Below are positions 44,206 through 51,213 of a stretch of DNA of 64,000 nucleotides, piece by piece. The translations under genes and the position numbers were made by a program. The DNA lies in NCBI RefSeq assembly GCF_003342675.1, contig NZ_CP031148.1, positions 496,001 through 560,000 of the forward strand. The letters are read 5' to 3'. The DNA is from Haloplanus rubicundus (GTDB taxonomy: Archaea > Halobacteriota > Halobacteria > Halobacteriales > Haloferacaceae). The notes under the pieces are model-generated. The model saw nothing but the letters and a program-made list of their open reading frames with translations. It did no database searches and had not been told where the DNA came from. The stretch's first letter is position 1. The number at the start of each line of letters is the position of its first letter.

Positions 44206-44862
44206 TTACGGGTCGGCGGCGGAGGGCGCGTCGCCGCCGGCGAGCGCGAGGATGCGGTCGGCCGCCGTTTCGGGAAGCGCGGTGTCGGGTGGCGGGAGGT
44301 CGCCCTCGAACTCGCGGGCGAGGTCGGCCGCGTAGTCGAGGAGATCCTCGCCCGGGTCGACGTCGACGGCGGTGGTACCGGCGGCGACGGCGAGGGCGAA
44401 CACGTCCGCTTCGAGGGCGCGGTCGAGCGCTGTCCGGTCGGCGTCGGCCTCGCGGCGCCGGGTCTGATTCCGGCCGAACGCCCGGACCACCTCGACGGCG
44501 CGGTCGGCCGTCTCCGTGCGCGCGAGGAGGTAGAAGCCACGGGAGACGAGCACGTCGGCGGCGAGGATGTCTAGGTCGGCCCCTCGGGCGGCCTCGCCTT
44601 CGCCCTCGGCCCAGGGTTCGTCGTGGGCGAGGGTTCGCGTGAGGCGGAGCCCCTCGTAGATGAGCTGGACACCGGCGGCGCGCTCGGCGAGCGGGTCGGC
44701 GTCGACGGCGGCATCGAGCGCCGTGGCGCTCACCAACGTCAGGACGCTGGGCGTCATCGAGGCGTCCGCGAGCCGGTCGCGAAGCACCTCGCGGAGCCGT
44801 TCGGGTTCGATGTCGGCGAGCGCGTCGCGGGCGGCACGCCGAGCCCGTACGGCGTTGTCCAT
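44206..44862 (-). CDS. Haloarchaeal hypothetical protein, mostly helical, 218 aa
   Basis: The protein reads as a bundle of amphipathic helices throughout (RRAARDALADIEPERLREVL; AAGVQLIYEGLRLTRTL; ADVLVSRGFYLLARTETADRA). It resembles in general form all-helical isoprenoid-synthase-like proteins, but the Asp-rich metal motifs of those enzymes are not evident, so I assign no activity. No signal or membrane helix is present. The ATG at 44862 (MDNAVRARRAA) is the best start. It follows tRNA-Thr and nadE on the same strand but is probably separately transcribed. Confidence 0.72.
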   Translation of the reverse strand: MDNAVRARRAARDALADIEPERLREVLRDRLADASMTPSVLTLVSATALDAAVDADPLAERAAGVQLIYEGLRLTRTLAHDEPWAEGEGEAARGADLDILAADVLVSRGFYLLARTETADRAVEVVRAFGRNQTRRREADADRTALDRALEADVFALAVAAGTTAVDVDPGEDLLDYAADLAREFEGDLPPPDTALPETAADRILALAGGDAPSAADP

Positions 44863-44941
44863 TATTCATCGGTAGCGGTGGGAAGGGCAAAGGCCTTTGG
44901 AAACGGCACCCAGCGCGGCGGATCGGACGTCGCGCCGTCGG

Positions 44942-45799
44942 TTATCGATACAGTGGATCGGGCGCTGGCGGCATCGCGCGCTTGTGGGCGCTCCGTTCGT
45001 ACAGGTCGACGACGCGGTCGACCTGTTCGGGCGTCACGTCGAGCTGTCGCACCGTCGCCGACTTCGAGAGCGGGCCGTCGACGTGGAGCGCGAGGATGGC
45101 GTCGAGCGTGTCGTAACCCAGCCCCATCTCCGCCTCGTCGGTCTGTCCGATCCACATCTCCGCCGACGGCGTCTTGGTCACCAGGTCGTCGTCGACGCCG
45201 ACGTGGGCCGCCAGCTGCCGCACCTGCTGTTTGTAGAGGTTGCCGATGGGGTTGCAGTCGACCGCCTGATCGCCGTACTTCGTGAAGTAGCCGGTGAGCG
45301 CCTCGCTCCGGTTGCCCGTCCCGAGGACGATGCGGTTCTCCGCGTTGGCGACGAAGTAGTTGAGGACGCCCCGAATCCGGACCCGGACGTTCCCCGCCGC
45401 GGTTCGGAGCGGGTCGGTGTCGATCCGCTCGCCGGCGTCCTCCTCTGGGAACGCCTCGACGAGGGCGTCGAAGATGGGGCCGATGTCGATCACGTCGTAG
45501 TCGATGCCGAGGTCACGGGCGACGCGTTCGGCGTCGCTCATGTTGTCGGCCGTGTTCACGTCGCTCGGCATCACGAGGCCGTGGACGCGCTCGGTCCCCA
45601 GCGCCTCGACCGCGAGGTGGGCCGTCAGCGTGCTGTCGATGCCGCCCGAGAGGCCGAGCACCGCCCCGTCGGCGCCGGCGTCCTCGACGACCGACTCGAC
45701 GAACGCCGTAACGTGCTCCCGCGTCGCAGCCAGTTCCGCCTCCGAGAGGCGGAGGTCGAGCGGGGCCGACTCTTCCAGAATGACGGATTCGTCGCTCAT
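44942..45799 (-). CDS. nadE: NAD+ synthase
   Basis: The 285-residue enzyme makes NAD from deamido-NAD, ATP and an ammonia source. The PP-loop SGGIDSTLTAHLA (about residue 51) binds ATP; GTGNRSEALTGYFTKYGD and PSAEMWIGQTDEAEMGLGYD are the other family blocks. It lacks a glutaminase domain, so ammonia is used directly. The C-terminus (KRAMPPAPDPLYR) is typical. The ATG at 45799 fits the family. Confidence 0.95.
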   Translation of the reverse strand: MSDESVILEESAPLDLRLSEAELAATREHVTAFVESVVEDAGADGAVLGLSGGIDSTLTAHLAVEALGTERVHGLVMPSDVNTADNMSDAERVARDLGIDYDVIDIGPIFDALVEAFPEEDAGERIDTDPLRTAAGNVRVRIRGVLNYFVANAENRIVLGTGNRSEALTGYFTKYGDQAVDCNPIGNLYKQQVRQLAAHVGVDDDLVTKTPSAEMWIGQTDEAEMGLGYDTLDAILALHVDGPLSKSATVRQLDVTPEQVDRVVDLYERSAHKRAMPPAPDPLYR

Positions 45800-45902
45800 C
45801 GACCTCGTGTACGGCTGCCAGTTTGAAATACCCTCCCGTTCGCGGGGTACGGTGAACGCGCGTTCGCGCAGGAAGGGCTAAACCGCGCGAACCGACAGTT
45901 CG

Positions 45903-46196
45903 TCACTCCACGTCGAGTGTCGTCTCGTCGACGGTGCCCGTCGTCCCGCTGGCCGCGTCGCGTCGCTCGCCCGTCCGCTCGTGTTCGGGGGACTCCGTCG
46001 CCGCCCCGGCCGGGTCCTCGCTGCCCTCCCGGATTCGGAGGACGCGCTCGTAGGGGAAGAAGTCCCGGCCGTCGGCGTGGGTCACCCAGACGCCCGAGTC
46101 GTAGAAGTCGACGGCGTCGGCGCGGAGTGGGTCGCCGCCGACGTCGGCGCTCACCTCGTCGGTCAGGTACAGCGCGTATGACTGGTTGGTGCTCAT
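45903..46196 (-). CDS. Haloarchaeal hypothetical protein, 97 aa
   Basis: The first 52 residues form a compact beta-rich segment (SYALYLTDEVSADVGGDPLR, then VDFYDSGVWVTHADGRDFFP and YERVLRIREG). The rest is a low-complexity acidic and Thr/Glu-rich tail, likely unstructured. I recognise no domain. It starts at 46196 and lies between the transglutaminase-like gene and nadE on the same strand. Confidence 0.7.
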   Translation of the reverse strand: MSTNQSYALYLTDEVSADVGGDPLRADAVDFYDSGVWVTHADGRDFFPYERVLRIREGSEDPAGAATESPEHERTGERRDAASGTTGTVDETTLDVE

Positions 46197-46330
46197 GTCA
46201 ACTCCGAGCTACGACGGGGCGCAGTATAATTCTTCGGCGACGGCGGCTCGTACGGTTTACTGTCAGTCCGTCCCGGTGGGCCGCCGAGATGGTCCGGCAA
46301 CCCACCGGTACACAGTTACAATAATCCGTA

Positions 46331-46753
46331 TCAGGGTGACGACCGCAGTCGTCGCCGGAGGGCGCCGTCGTATTTCGAGTCGCGCACCCACTCGTCGACG
46401 CTCGTCTCGACGATGTCGCCCGAGGAGTAGACGCACGCGTCGTCGAACGCGATGACGTGTGTCGGCCAGGGGTACGGAAACTCCCAGCAGAAGGCGATGC
46501 CGACGCCGTCGCGGTCCCGGGCGACCGCCCAGGCGAGGGCGACGAGCGCGTAATCCTCGCAGTCACCGCGTCCCGATTCGACGCAGTCCCGGGGGTGCCG
46601 GGCGAAGTCGCGGAACCCGTTCCACGGGTCCGCGGTCCACTCGTACGTCGACCGCGACCACCCCTCGAAGTCGAACGTCCGCCACCACTCGTCCCGGTCG
46701 ACGTACCGGTCGGGAACGAGGAAGGTGAGCGGCGTCCAGCGCCGCAGCTTCAT
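46331..46753 (-). CDS. Transglutaminase-like cysteine-protease-fold protein
   Basis: The 140-residue protein contains GRGDCEDYALVALAWAV, the Cys-centred helix seen in bacterial transglutaminase-like cysteine proteases, then PTHVIAFDDACVY with the His and a possible following acid. The N-terminal part is aromatic and basic (KLRRWTPLTFLVPDRY). A triad is thus plausible, but family membership is not certain. The start could also be five codons earlier (46768). A TATA-like stretch (GTATAAATAC) lies upstream on this strand, near 46816-46826, overlapping the tRNA-Gly promoter. Confidence 0.7.
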   Translation of the reverse strand: MKLRRWTPLTFLVPDRYVDRDEWWRTFDFEGWSRSTYEWTADPWNGFRDFARHPRDCVESGRGDCEDYALVALAWAVARDRDGVGIAFCWEFPYPWPTHVIAFDDACVYSSGDIVETSVDEWVRDSKYDGALRRRLRSSP

Positions 46754-46820
46754 GTGAGACGATACCATGTCGACGAAGATAGCGGTGGCGGGCGGCCGTC
46801 GGCACCTCGTATCCGATGTA

Positions 46821-46827
46821 TTTATAC
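46821..46827 (+). promoter_or_regulatory. TATA box of tRNA-Gly (possibly bidirectional)
   Basis: The sequence tttatac lies 31-37 bases before the tRNA-Gly 5' end and would give a short 5' leader. Its complement, GTATAAA, also faces the transglutaminase-like gene on the other strand at a usable distance. Confidence 0.6.
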
Positions 46828-46857
46828 GATTCATGGGCCTTTGTCCGAACGCCACGC

Positions 46858-46928
46858 GCGCCGTTGGTCCAGTGGTAGGACAGTGGCTTCCCAAGCCACT
46901 AGCCCGGGTTCAATTCCCGGACGGCGCA
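46858..46928 (+). tRNA. tRNA-Gly (anticodon CCC)
   Basis: The acceptor stem is GCGCCGT with ACGGCGC and discriminator A. The anticodon stem GTGGC/GCCAC holds TTCCCAA with anticodon CCC. The T-arm is CCGGG-TTCAATT-CCCGG. There is no intron or encoded CCA. Its 3' 25 bases are repeated in progressively decayed form three times downstream. Confidence 0.95.
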
Positions 46929-46959
46929 TGATTGTCTCGAACGTAGTGAGAGACATCAT
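46928..46959 (+). repeat. Post-tRNA hairpin with GAACGTAGTGA loop
   Basis: ATGAT (46928-46932) pairs with ATCAT (46955-46959). After one unpaired T (46933), GTCTC (46934-46938) pairs with GAGAC (46950-46954), closing an 11-base loop GAACGTAGTGA. It starts on the tRNA discriminator base. Bulge position, inner GTC..C stem and loop length match the hairpin behind tRNA-Cys, although the outer stem differs. Confidence 0.7.
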
Positions 46960-46963
46960 CGCC

Positions 46964-47028
46964 CCGGGAATTGAATCAGGGAGTGAAGCGAGCGAACGCG
47001 AGCGGAACGACCGTGGTTCAATTCCCGG
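46964..47028 (+). repeat. Mirrored copy of the tRNA-Gly T-arm around AGGGAG...CGACCG
   Basis: CCGGGAATTGAA (46964-46975) is a perfect 12-base inverted copy of TTCAATTCCCGG (47017-47028), which itself repeats the tRNA-Gly T-arm. The centre contains AGGGAG (46978-46983), a purine-rich GCGA-type stretch and CGACCG (47008-47013). The arrangement is the same as behind tRNA-Cys. Confidence 0.75.
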
Positions 47029-47175
47029 ACGGCGCACTCCCTGCGGTCGTTTGCCGTCCGTAGTCCCCCTCGCTCACTCCGTTCGCTCACGGGACTCCCG
47101 GACAGCGCACCCCCTGCGGTCGTTTGCCGTCCGACGTCCCGTTCGCTTCGCTCACGGGACTCCCGGACAGCGCAC
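47012..47175 (+). repeat. Array of decayed tRNA-Gly 3' ends
   Basis: After the tRNA, its 3' end recurs at 47015-47037 (GGTTCAATTCCCGGACGGCG), 47091-47110 (GGGACTCCCGGACAGCGCAC) and 47156-47175 (identical to the second). Between them CTGCGGTCGTTTGCCGTCCG occurs twice (47041-47060 and 47114-47133). The last unit holds the hairpin GTCCCGT-TCGCTTCGCTC-ACGGGAC (47136-47160), whose loop is the complement of GAGCGAAGCGA. The whole 46929-47225 interval is free of genes. Confidence 0.75.
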
Positions 47176-47225
47176 TCGGACGTCCGACGCCACGATTTTA
47201 GTACCGCCGCGACCGACCGCCGGAC

Positions 47226-48341
47226 GTGTTCGCCGCCGCCCTCCAGTCAGCCCCGCCCGACCTCGCCCCGGCGCTTTTCGCCCTCGGTGCGTTCGTCGTC
47301 TTCGCTTTCGCCCTCGGTGCCGTCGGGAGCGCCGTCGCCCGTCGCCTGTCGAACCCCGTCGGCAAGTACCGGCTCCTCTATACGGCCGTCCTCTTCCCGT
47401 TCGCCCTCCTCGCGTTCGCCGTCCTCGCGCTCCTCGGATTCGGGGGCGCCGTCGCCGCCGCGGTCCTCGGGCGCACCAGCGGGCCGGCCGCGACCCTCCT
47501 CACCGACTTCGCCGCCCTCCTCGGGGCGAGCGTCGTCGGGCTGGCGGCCTACGCGCCGACGATACGCGGCGTGCGGGCCGTCCGCGGCGTCGACCTGTCG
47601 ACCGGCCGGGCGCTCGCTCGGATGGCGCGCTACGTCGTCGGCGTGAGCGCCGTCGTCACCGCCGTCCTCGCGCCGCTCCGCCTCGGCCCGGGGGTGACGC
47701 CGCTCGGCCTGGTGGGCGTCTTCGCCGCCCTCCTCGTCGCCGGCTTCGTCGGTGCGCCGTGGCTCGTCGCCGCGCTTCGCTCGACGGTGACGCCCGACGC
47801 GTCGACCCGGGAGCGCATCGAGCGCCGACGTGACCGGGCGGGCCTCGACGTGCGCGACGAGTTGGTGTTCGACACTGACGACGAGGAGACGGCGGCCGTC
47901 TACGTCCGCGGTCCGCCGGGCTACCGCCGGCTGTTCGTCACGACGACGTTCCTCGACCGCTTCGACGACGAGGCGGCGACGGCCCTGCTTGCGGCCGAGG
48001 CCGGCACCGTTCGGGCGCGCGTCGACGCCCTCCGGGTGGTGACCGTCGTCGCCACGGCGGTCCCGCTGGTCGCCGCGGTGAGCGGTACGGGACGGCGATG
48101 GCTCCTCCTCGGGGCGGCGTTCGGAACGCTGCTCGTCGGCTTCTGGCTCACCCGTCGCGGCGTGCGGGCGGCCGACGACTGGGCCGCCGACCGGGTTGGC
48201 GCCGACACACTCGCGGACGCCCTCGACCGCTACGCCGAGGTGCACGCGCTGGAGCCGACCCGGCGTCGCGTCCCGAACCCGCTCTCGACGACCGTCGCGC
48301 TCGGCGACCGGATCGACCGCCTGCGCTATCGTGGCGATTGA
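47226..48341 (+). CDS. M48-peptidase-like membrane protein lacking the zinc motif
   Basis: The 371-residue protein has about six membrane helices (at 15-33, 55-78, 95-110, 137-152, 160-178 and 275-305) and a soluble part laid out like an M48 (HtpX-type) peptidase, with RRLFVTTTFLDRFDDEAATA preceding the active-site helix. Where HExxH should stand, the sequence is LLAAEAGTVRARVD (about residue 258), and the distal Glu segment reads ADDWAADRVG. Both zinc histidines are gone, so it is probably not a protease. The GTG at 47226 is the start. A regulatory or scaffold role is possible. Confidence 0.75.
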   Translation: MFAAALQSAPPDLAPALFALGAFVVFAFALGAVGSAVARRLSNPVGKYRLLYTAVLFPFALLAFAVLALLGFGGAVAAAVLGRTSGPAATLLTDFAALLGASVVGLAAYAPTIRGVRAVRGVDLSTGRALARMARYVVGVSAVVTAVLAPLRLGPGVTPLGLVGVFAALLVAGFVGAPWLVAALRSTVTPDASTRERIERRRDRAGLDVRDELVFDTDDEETAAVYVRGPPGYRRLFVTTTFLDRFDDEAATALLAAEAGTVRARVDALRVVTVVATAVPLVAAVSGTGRRWLLLGAAFGTLLVGFWLTRRGVRAADDWAADRVGADTLADALDRYAEVHALEPTRRRVPNPLSTTVALGDRIDRLRYRGD

Positions 48342-48377
48342 AACTGTTTGCACGGCCGACCGTACGCCGCACTGCGA

Positions 48378-49115
48378 TCAGCTGTGTACCGACTTTCGAT
48401 CGCTACTATCCGGTTGCCCCTCGTCGACGACGGCCCGTAGCCGCGCCGTCGCGTCCGCGTCGTACCGGAGCACCCGCCGCCACCACGGTCCCTTCCCCGA
48501 GTCGCTCGACAGGTCGGTGACGAGGGGCCCGGCCGTCGCCCCGGCTTCGGGTGCGCTCAGCGGCACCGCCCGGTCCAGCAGTCGCGAGCCCTCACCCCCG
48601 GCGACCAGCACCTTCGCGTCGAAGTCCGCGCGTTTGACGTGGGCGTTGCTCGCGAACCGTGCCCGCTCGCTGGCGTCGAGTTCGCGGTACGTCTCGCCCG
48701 TGATGGCGCGTTCGACCCGAAACTCTCCGATCAGGTAGGCGCCCCACTCGGGCGGGAAGGCAGGCGCCTCGGCGGGGTCGCCCCGTAGCGAGAGCGTCGC
48801 GTAGAAAAAGAGCGAGTCGCCGGGGTCGAGCGTCGAGAGCGGCCCCGCCTTCACGCCGTGTTCGTCGCCGTAGGTGTAGGTCGTCGACCCGTAGACGCCG
48901 GCGAACTCCGGGTCGAGGTGGACCCGCCGGTCGGCCACGTCGCTCACGTCCACGCCGAGCGGCACCGAGAGGTCGCCGTAGGTGGGTACCGACTCGGCCG
49001 TCGGCTCCCGTTCGGGGATGGGGACGTACGCGAACCGACCGTCGGGGGTGACGGGGCCGCGGAAGCCGGGGAGCGTGGTGTTGGCGCCGACGTTGATGGC
49101 GATGGCCCGGCTCAT
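48378..49115 (-). CDS. Nmad3-like protein (nucleotide-modification-associated domain 3)
   Basis: The 245-residue protein has the layout of the Nmad3 family: an N-terminal strand (SRAIAINVGANTTLPG), GPVTPDGRFAYVPIPE, YGDLSVP, HLDPEF, YTYGD, then LDPGDSLFFYATL and EWGAYLIGEF. This family was predicted from comparative genomics to work with modified DNA bases, without a known reaction. No modification enzyme is adjacent; it shares an operon with a sugar dehydrogenase (four-base overlap). Assignment rests on motif order and is moderately sure. Confidence 0.65.
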   Translation of the reverse strand: MSRAIAINVGANTTLPGFRGPVTPDGRFAYVPIPEREPTAESVPTYGDLSVPLGVDVSDVADRRVHLDPEFAGVYGSTTYTYGDEHGVKAGPLSTLDPGDSLFFYATLSLRGDPAEAPAFPPEWGAYLIGEFRVERAITGETYRELDASERARFASNAHVKRADFDAKVLVAGGEGSRLLDRAVPLSAPEAGATAGPLVTDLSSDSGKGPWWRRVLRYDADATARLRAVVDEGQPDSSDRKSVHS

Positions 49116-50221
49116 TCCGGCGTAAACCGGAACACCCGGTCGTCCGCGCCGACGGGCGACCCCCGGCCGTCGCGGTTGCTCGTCACCGCGTGGAGGTGAC
49201 CATTCGGCCCGGTGAACACCGTCCGGAGGCGGCCGTACGCCCCCTCGAAGAGGCGTTCCTCGTCGGCGACGCTCTCGCCGTCGAACCGTACCCGGTGGAG
49301 GTGTTCGGCCTTGAGCGTCCCGAAGAAGAAGTCGCCCTGCCACGCCTCGATGGGACCGTCGTAGAACGCCGCGCTCCCGGGGGCGATGGTGGGGGAGTAG
49401 TGGGCGAGCGGGTCGGTGAACCGGTCGTCGTCGCTCGGTCCCTTTGCCTCGGGCCAGCCGTAGTTCTCGCCCGCCCGCAGGACGTTGATCTCGTCGGCGA
49501 CGTGCGGGCCGTGTTCGGTGCTGTAGAGGCGCCCGTCGCGGACGGCGAGGCCCTGCGGGTTGCGGTGGCCGTAGCTGTAGACCGGCGAGTCGAACGGGTT
49601 GTCGGGGTGGACGTCGCCGTCGAGCGTGAGTCGCAGTACCGACCCCGCGAGAACGTCCCGTCCCTGCCCGTTCGCCGCCTCCGCGGCGTCCCCACAGGTC
49701 ACGTAGAGCGCGTCGTCGTGGACGAGCAAGCGCCCGCCGTCGTGGATGTGCGCCCCCGGAATCCCGGTGAGGAGTGGCTCGCCCGCCCAGCCGTCCGTCA
49801 GGTCGTGGCGGACGAGGCGGTTCGCGAGGCCGTCGCTCGTCTCGTAGGTCTGGTGAGTGTAAGCGTAGGGTTCGGCGGGGTGGAAGGCGAGGCCGAGCAA
49901 CCCGCCCTCGCCGACGCCCTCGACGCCCTCGACGGATTCGACGACCGTCTCGACCGATCCGTCGGCGAGGCGGACGATCCGTCCCGGTCGCTCGGTGAGA
50001 TAGAGCATCCCGTCGCGAAAGGCTGCGCCCCACGGCACCTCCAGCCCGGTGGCGAGCGTCTCGACGGCGACGCCGCCGTCGGCGGCGTCGGTGCTGGTAG
50101 CGCCGTCTCCGTCCTCGCCGGCACCGGCGGTCCCGTCCCCGTCGCCGCCCCCCGACCGCCCGGCACATCCGCCGAGCGCCGCCGCGGCCCCGAGGGCCGC
50201 GAGGTAGCGTCGTCGGTCCAT
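49112..50221 (-). CDS. PQQ-dependent aldose sugar dehydrogenase, lipoprotein
   Basis: The 369-residue protein has a twin-Arg-like lipoprotein start (MDRRRYLAALGAAAALGGC) with the lipobox Cys at 19, so it should be anchored outside. The rest is a six-bladed beta-propeller of the soluble glucose/sorbosone dehydrogenase family: GLEVPWGAAFRDGMLYLTER, GLLGLAFHP, IHDGGRLLVHDDALYVTCGD, YSYGHRNPQGLAV, STEHGPHVADEIN, NYGWPEAKG. It oxidises aldoses using PQQ; whether this cell makes PQQ is not visible. It overlaps the Nmad3-like gene by four bases. Confidence 0.9.
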   Translation of the reverse strand: MDRRRYLAALGAAAALGGCAGRSGGGDGDGTAGAGEDGDGATSTDAADGGVAVETLATGLEVPWGAAFRDGMLYLTERPGRIVRLADGSVETVVESVEGVEGVGEGGLLGLAFHPAEPYAYTHQTYETSDGLANRLVRHDLTDGWAGEPLLTGIPGAHIHDGGRLLVHDDALYVTCGDAAEAANGQGRDVLAGSVLRLTLDGDVHPDNPFDSPVYSYGHRNPQGLAVRDGRLYSTEHGPHVADEINVLRAGENYGWPEAKGPSDDDRFTDPLAHYSPTIAPGSAAFYDGPIEAWQGDFFFGTLKAEHLHRVRFDGESVADEERLFEGAYGRLRTVFTGPNGHLHAVTSNRDGRGSPVGADDRVFRFTPE

Positions 50222-50251
50222 ACTGGGGGGTAGGACTGGAGCGTGAAAAGC

Positions 50252-51151
50252 CTACTTCGGGGGGGAGCGGTCCCGCCCGAACTCGTCGAAGACGTCGAGG
50301 TCCTCGGGGAGGTCGTAGTCGAGTCGGCGGGATTCTTTCCGGTTCTCGCCGCCGGCGTCGAGCGGTTCGGCCACTGCGTCCCAGCCGGGCTTGACGCGGA
50401 CGCTCTTTGCCGGCATCCCGACCGCGATGTGGTGGTCCGGCACGTCGCCCTGAACGACGGCGCGGGCGCCGACGACGGCGTTCGTGCCGACACGCGTCCC
50501 CGCGCTGACCATCGAATCGTACGTGACGCGGGCGTCGTCCTCGATGATCGTGTGGTAGTTACGCACCTCGGTCTGGTCGACGATGTCGTGGTCGTGGCTG
50601 TAGACGTGGACGCCGTCGGAGATGGAGACGCGGTCGCCGACGGTCAACTGCCCCCGGTCGTCGAGGTGGACGTCGTCGTGGACGACGACGTTGTCGCCGA
50701 CGGCGATGTTGTGGCCGTAGGTGAAGGTGATCCCCTTGAAGAAGCGACAGCCGTCGCCGCAGTCGGCGAAGAGGTGGTCGGCGAGCATCCGCCGGAACCG
50801 GAGCGCGAACTCGACGTTGTCGGCCATGGGCGTGGCGTCGAACTGCCGCCAGAGCCACTGGAGGTACTTCGACTCCTCGAACCGTTCTTCGTCCTTTTCG
50901 GCGTAGTACTCGCTCTCTAACGTCGCGTTACAGGGGTCGTACCCCTGCAGGCGAACGCGTTCGGCAGGGGACACGTCGCCGCCGTCCTGCCAGCGCTCGT
51001 ACGCCTCGCGGTCCCCGAACAGGTCGACCAGCACGTCCTGTACCACCCTACACGTATCCTCGTCGGAGGAGAGTCGCTCGTCGACGTAGTCGATGAACTC
51101 CCCGACGCCGTCCTCGGCCTCCGCGGGGAGCGAGACGTGTCGCTTCGTCAT
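50252..51151 (-). CDS. Hexapeptide-repeat acyltransferase
   Basis: The 299-residue protein has a helical N-terminal half (1-130) and a left-handed beta-helix from about 140 to 250 (ITFTYGHNIAVGDNVVVHDD, VGDRVSISDGVHVYSHDHDI, VSAGTRVGTNAVVGARAVVQ, then HHIAVGMPAKSVRVKPGW). The His-containing VYSHDHDI loop resembles the active site of maltose/galactoside-type acetyltransferases. It transfers an acyl group to a sugar or similar acceptor. It lies 30 bases upstream of the sugar dehydrogenase, likely in one operon. Confidence 0.88.
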   Translation of the reverse strand: MTKRHVSLPAEAEDGVGEFIDYVDERLSSDEDTCRVVQDVLVDLFGDREAYERWQDGGDVSPAERVRLQGYDPCNATLESEYYAEKDEERFEESKYLQWLWRQFDATPMADNVEFALRFRRMLADHLFADCGDGCRFFKGITFTYGHNIAVGDNVVVHDDVHLDDRGQLTVGDRVSISDGVHVYSHDHDIVDQTEVRNYHTIIEDDARVTYDSMVSAGTRVGTNAVVGARAVVQGDVPDHHIAVGMPAKSVRVKPGWDAVAEPLDAGGENRKESRRLDYDLPEDLDVFDEFGRDRSPPK

Positions 51152-51213
51152 GCAGCCCCGCTAGGCAACGGGCACCAAAATGGGTTCGGGTGTGCGTCGT
51201 CCGCGCGCGAGAG

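Noticed and set aside
47226-48341. Annotating the M48-like protein as an active peptidase
   Set aside because: Both zinc-binding His of HExxH are replaced.
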